A stretch of 64,000 bases of DNA from Nonomuraea guangzhouensis (lineage in GTDB: Bacteria > Actinomycetota > Actinomycetes > Streptosporangiales > Streptosporangiaceae). The DNA lies in contig NZ_JAHKRM010000013.1 of NCBI RefSeq assembly GCF_019396345.1, positions 186,001 to 250,000 on the forward strand. Direction: 5' to 3'. Made by a program: the position numbers and the translations under genes. Below are positions 61,176-64,000 of the stretch, in pieces; within the stretch, counting starts at the first letter, position 1; every line of letters begins with the position of its first letter. A model generated the notes under the pieces. That model made no database searches. It saw only the letters and a list, made by a program, of their open reading frames with translations, and was not told the DNA's origin.

Positions 61176-61967
61176 ATGCAGATGGACCAGCCGATAGGGG
61201 AGTTGTTGCGGGACTGGCGGTACCGGCGCGGGCTCACGCAGCTCGATCTTGCCCTTCAGGCCGACGTGTCCGCGCGCCACGTCAGCTTCGTCGAGACCGG
61301 GCGGACGATCCCCAGCCGGTCCATGGTGTTGCGCCTGGCCGAGCAGCTCGATGTGCCGCTCCGCGCGCGCAACCGGCTGCTGCTCGCGGCCGGGTACGCG
61401 CCCATCTACCCCGAGCGCCCGCTTGACGATTCCGGCCTGGGCAAGGCATATGAGGCGCTCCAGCGGATCCTGCGCGGGCACGAGCCGTATCCGGCGCTGG
61501 CCCTGGACCGCCACTGGAACCTCTTGCTGGCCAACAACGCCATGAACGTCTTCCTCGACGACGTGGACCCGGCCCTCCTGGAGCCGCCGGTGAACATGAT
61601 GCGGCTGGGGCTGCATCCGGACGGGTTCGCGCCGCGGGTGCGGAACCTGGCGCAGGTCCGCGCGTTCTTGCTGCCGCGCCTGGCCAGGCAGGTCGCCGGT
61701 ACGGGCGACCCGGAGCTGAGCGCCCTCTACGAGGAGGTGCTGGCCTATGGAGACGCCTTTGGGGACCACGGCGAGGCGCCGGTGCCCGACCCCGCCGACA
61801 TCGCGTTGCCCGTCCGGATCACGTACCGGGGGCACGAGCTCTGCTTCTTCAGTACGATCACGACGTTCGGCGCGGCGTTCGACATCACGCTCGAAGGGGT
61901 GGCCGTCGAGGCGTACTTTCCCGCCGACGAAGCGACCACGCGGCTGCTCGGGGATCTTCGCCGCTGA
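61176..61967 (+). CDS. XRE-type regulator with MmyB-like ligand domain
   Basis: A 263-aa regulator. Helix-turn-helix at about 8-65 (GELLRDWRYRRGLTQLDLALQADVSARHVSFVETGR). The C-terminal part (about 95-255) is the MmyB-like domain that binds fatty-acid-like ligands: PALALDRHWNLLLANNAMNVF, and late FSTITTFGAAFDITLEGVAVEAYFPAD. MmyB-type proteins act in antibiotic regulation in Streptomyces. The ATG at 61176 or 61182 is the start; ribosome site weak. No target is obvious nearby. Confidence 0.9.
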   Translation: MQMDQPIGELLRDWRYRRGLTQLDLALQADVSARHVSFVETGRTIPSRSMVLRLAEQLDVPLRARNRLLLAAGYAPIYPERPLDDSGLGKAYEALQRILRGHEPYPALALDRHWNLLLANNAMNVFLDDVDPALLEPPVNMMRLGLHPDGFAPRVRNLAQVRAFLLPRLARQVAGTGDPELSALYEEVLAYGDAFGDHGEAPVPDPADIALPVRITYRGHELCFFSTITTFGAAFDITLEGVAVEAYFPADEATTRLLGDLRR

Positions 61968-61991
61968 TACCGCTGGCTGCCGGACAGGGGA

Positions 61992-62921
61992 TCAGCACTG
62001 GTCGGCGGGGATCAGGCGGTCGGGGAGCGGGCGCGGCCGCTTGGCCGGGCGGCGGCGCTGGGTCTGGGCCGTGATGAGGGCCGCCACGACGACGAGCCCG
62101 CCCACGATCTGGGCCACGCTGAGCGACTGACCGAGGGCGAGCCAGCCCAGCGTGGTGGCGACCAGCGGACTGAGCAGGCCGAGGAAGGTGACATGCGTGG
62201 GGGACAGGGCACGGATGCCGCGGAACCACAGGGCATAGGCGATCGCCGAGCCGATGATGGCGAGGTAGGCGTACCCGGTCAGGTTCGCCGAGGTCAGCGT
62301 CGCGGGCGGCGGCCCCTCGACGAGGAGCGCCACCGGGAGCAGCAGCAGGCCGCCGGCCACCAGTTGCCAGCCGGTGGTCGCGAGCAGGGGCGCGGGTGAG
62401 GTCCACCGCTTGCTGAGCACCACACCGGTGGCCATGACGACCGCGCCCCCGGCGGCCGCGGCGACGCCGATGGCGTCCAGCCGGGCGTCGGCCCGCAGGA
62501 CCAGCAGGCTGACCCCGGCCACACCCGCCACGGCGGCGATCGCCGTACGCGCGGAAAAACGCTCGCCGAGCAGACCGGCGGACAGGCCGGCGACCAGCAG
62601 CGGCTGCACCGCGCCGATGGTCGCGGCGACCCCGCCGGGCAGCCGGTAGGCGCCGACGAAGAGCAACGCGAAGAACACCCCGATGTTGAGCGCGCCGAGC
62701 ACGAGGGCGCGCCACCACCACACCCCCTTCGGCAGCCGCCGGGTGAGCGCGACGAGCAGCAGTCCGGCGGGGAGGGCGCGGACGACGGCCGCCAGCAGCG
62801 GGCGGCCGGGTGGCAGCAGTTCGGTGGTGACGAGGTAGGTGGTCCCCCAGATGGCCGGGGCCAGTGCCGTCACAAGGATCAGGGCAAGTCGATTTCTTAG
62901 CACTAAGACAATGTATCTCAT
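61992..62921 (-). CDS. EamA/DMT family transporter
   Basis: A 309-aa drug/metabolite transporter with ten predicted helices in two EamA repeats (about 10-140, 150-285). The first helix LALILVTALAPAIWGTTYLVTTELLPPG has the family's small-residue pattern. Members export amino acids or nucleosides; substrate unknown. ATG 62921 sits within the MarR-type repeats; GTG 62903 is an alternative that fits a leaderless start from a -10 near 62911-62916. Divergent from marR at 62957. Confidence 0.88.
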   Translation of the reverse strand: MRYIVLVLRNRLALILVTALAPAIWGTTYLVTTELLPPGRPLLAAVVRALPAGLLLVALTRRLPKGVWWWRALVLGALNIGVFFALLFVGAYRLPGGVAATIGAVQPLLVAGLSAGLLGERFSARTAIAAVAGVAGVSLLVLRADARLDAIGVAAAAGGAVVMATGVVLSKRWTSPAPLLATTGWQLVAGGLLLLPVALLVEGPPPATLTSANLTGYAYLAIIGSAIAYALWFRGIRALSPTHVTFLGLLSPLVATTLGWLALGQSLSVAQIVGGLVVVAALITAQTQRRRPAKRPRPLPDRLIPADQC

Positions 62922-62948
62922 CGCTAAGGTATTTGTCTCACCGCTAAG
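62896..62948. promoter_or_regulatory. Operator region of the eamA/marR pair
   Basis: Direct repeats of TCTCA(T/C)CGCTAAG at 62916-62928 and 62936-62948 (20-bp period) and the perfect palindrome CTTAGCACTAAG (62896-62907). TAAGAT (62945-62950) is a -10 lying 6 nt before the marR GTG. A MarR dimer could repress both genes here. Confidence 0.65.
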
Positions 62949-62956
62949 ATGAATGG

Positions 62957-63448
62957 GTGGCAGATCATGTTGACCGCGTGCTGGAGCAGTGGGCCGAGCA
63001 GCGCCCTGACGTCGAGGTGTCGCCGATGGCGGTGATCGGGCGGCTGTCCCGCCTGTCGCGGCTGATCGGTGTGGAGCTGGGCCGTACGTTCAGCGCCCAC
63101 GGGCTCGACTCGGCCTCGTTCGACGTGCTCGCCACGCTGCGACGCAATGGACGGTCATTGACCCCGGCCGAGCTCATGAAGTCGGCCATGGTCACCTCGG
63201 GGGCCATCACCCAGCGCCTCGACCGCCTCCAGGCCCGCGGCCTGGTGTCCCGCACGCCCAGCGAGAAGGACGGGCGCGTCGTGCACGTCGCCCTCACCGA
63301 CGAAGGGCGGGAGCTGATCGACCGGGTGCTGCCCGACCACGTCGAAACCGAGCGCCGGCTGCTCGCCGCGCTCTCCGAGAACCGGCAGGCCGCCCTGGCC
63401 CACGAACTCCGCGAGCTCCTGGAGTCGCTGGGCGACACCGTCCAATAG
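62957..63448 (+). CDS. MarR family transcriptional regulator
   Basis: A 163-aa winged-helix repressor. DNA-binding part LTPAELMKSAMVTSGAITQRLDRLQARGLVSRTPSEKDGRVVHVALTDEG in outline (about 73-120). GTG start 6 nt after TAAGAT, so probably leaderless. It is divergent from the EamA transporter across repeat operators, a usual drug-sensor arrangement: ligand binding releases the transporter. Its stop is 1 bp from the convergent gene's stop. Confidence 0.92.
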   Translation: MADHVDRVLEQWAEQRPDVEVSPMAVIGRLSRLSRLIGVELGRTFSAHGLDSASFDVLATLRRNGRSLTPAELMKSAMVTSGAITQRLDRLQARGLVSRTPSEKDGRVVHVALTDEGRELIDRVLPDHVETERRLLAALSENRQAALAHELRELLESLGDTVQ

Positions 63449-63449
63449 G

Positions 63450-64000
63450 TCAGACAGGTGGGACGAGGGTGAAATAACGGTCGAGCACGGCCCGGTCGCC
63501 GCGCACGTCCAGTCGCTCGGCCGGGACACGCTGCCAGAGGAACAGCATGAGGTCCGACGCGCTCCCGGCCACCTCGACGTCGCGGCCGTCCTCCTCCGCC
63601 TGGGTGACCGCCACGGTCGGCCCATCGAAGCGGACCGTCCACCGCCCAGGCCCGTCGGTCTGCCGGAAGCCGTACGACTCTCCCGCTCCGGGGGGCGCCG
63701 CGGTCCAGGCCCGCCGGGCCGGGGCCATCACCTCGAACGTCTGCCCCACCGCGTCGGCCGCCAGCTCGGCGTCCATCGGCCCGGCGGTCCCCGCCATGCT
63801 CTCGGCGTCCCAGCGGTGGACGGCCGCCTCGATGGTCTGCATGCGCACCCAGAACCTGACGCTCTGCTCGCCCGACCACGTCCACACCGGCACGTCCGGA
63901 TCGGTGGTGGCGAACAGGGACTCCAGCTTGGCGGCCCCCTCCGCGAACCAGTCGAGCAGACCGGGCGGCAGCGGCCCGGTCGCTGGCGCGTGCGCCGGAT
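63450..64000 (-). CDS. Maleylpyruvate isomerase-type mycothiol-dependent enzyme, partial
   Basis: The last 183 codons of a minus-strand gene that continues beyond the right edge. Seen: WFAEGAAKLESLFATTDPD, W-S-G region, IEAAVHRWDAE, then the MDMPI C-terminal domain (TFEVMAPARRAWTAAPPG, VAVTQAEEDGRDVEVAGSASDLMLFLWQRVPAERLDV). The family uses a DinB-like metal site and mycothiol as thiol; HRWDAE contains one of the conserved metal-site histidines. Substrate unknown. Confidence 0.85.
   Translation of the reverse strand, partial: PAHAPATGPLPPGLLDWFAEGAAKLESLFATTDPDVPVWTWSGEQSVRFWVRMQTIEAAVHRWDAESMAGTAGPMDAELAADAVGQTFEVMAPARRAWTAAPPGAGESYGFRQTDGPGRWTVRFDGPTVAVTQAEEDGRDVEVAGSASDLMLFLWQRVPAERLDVRGDRAVLDRYFTLVPPV

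Overview
This 64 kb window is chromosomal DNA of a high-GC filamentous actinobacterium. The family mix and the order lexA / divergent LysM gene / nrdR-nrdJ suggest Streptosporangiales (for example a Nonomuraea-like genus); the genus is an inference. GTG starts are frequent and several genes look leaderless, with a -10 box about 7 nt before the start codon. No tRNA, rRNA, CRISPR array or intact insertion sequence was seen.

Layout. (a) 1-7.2 kb: a GlxA-type regulator, then a compact lanthipeptide locus: lanL synthetase and Cys-rich precursor lanA on the minus strand, and a divergent ABC exporter plus a MauE-thioredoxin fusion on the plus strand. (b) 7.2-10 kb: HAD hydrolase and MarR, divergent from a SnoaL-like gene across a promoter with two palindromic operators; then a secreted glycerophosphodiester phosphodiesterase. 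(c) 10-21 kb: an oxidative lipid/aromatic segment: acyl-CoA ligase, GMC oxidoreductase, two closely similar P450s, an FAD monooxygenase with its TetR, an MFS pump, an epoxide-hydrolase-like protein and a damaged-looking methylase. (d) 21-34 kb: a proline-rich single-pass membrane protein, leuS preceded by a Leu-codon leader peptide and terminator, a tricorn-type protease, MalY-like lyase, VOC protein, a T7SS-like helical membrane protein and an SDR. (e) 34-39 kb: small redox enzymes each paired with a TetR and a clear palindrome. (f) 39.8-46.4 kb: conserved core with lexA and SOS box, an unusually expanded LysM protein, nrdR with two boxes, and B12-dependent nrdJ. (g) 46.5-53 kb: two MFS pumps, DNA-alkylation repair (ogt overlapping an Ada-AlkA fusion), cupin and NTF2-like proteins. 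(h) 53-60 kb: a YcaO-TfuA pair surrounded by three regulators (LAL-type LuxR, receiver-LuxR without the phospho-acceptor Asp, stand-alone HTH). (i) 60-64 kb: a chimeric NTF2 pseudogene, an NlpC/P60 hydrolase under a c-di-AMP riboswitch, an MmyB-type regulator, an EamA/MarR divergent pair and a truncated mycothiol-dependent enzyme.

The two candidate peptide- or protein-modification systems are the most novel content: the lanthipeptide locus, whose synthetase has a Cys-Cys-Gly zinc motif and whose partner is a thioredoxin-like membrane protein, and the YcaO-TfuA thioamidation-type pair, which has no obvious substrate beside it. The leuS attenuator and the c-di-AMP riboswitch are the clearest RNA regulators. 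All starts were chosen by reading Shine-Dalgarno and promoter context by eye; no database search was possible.
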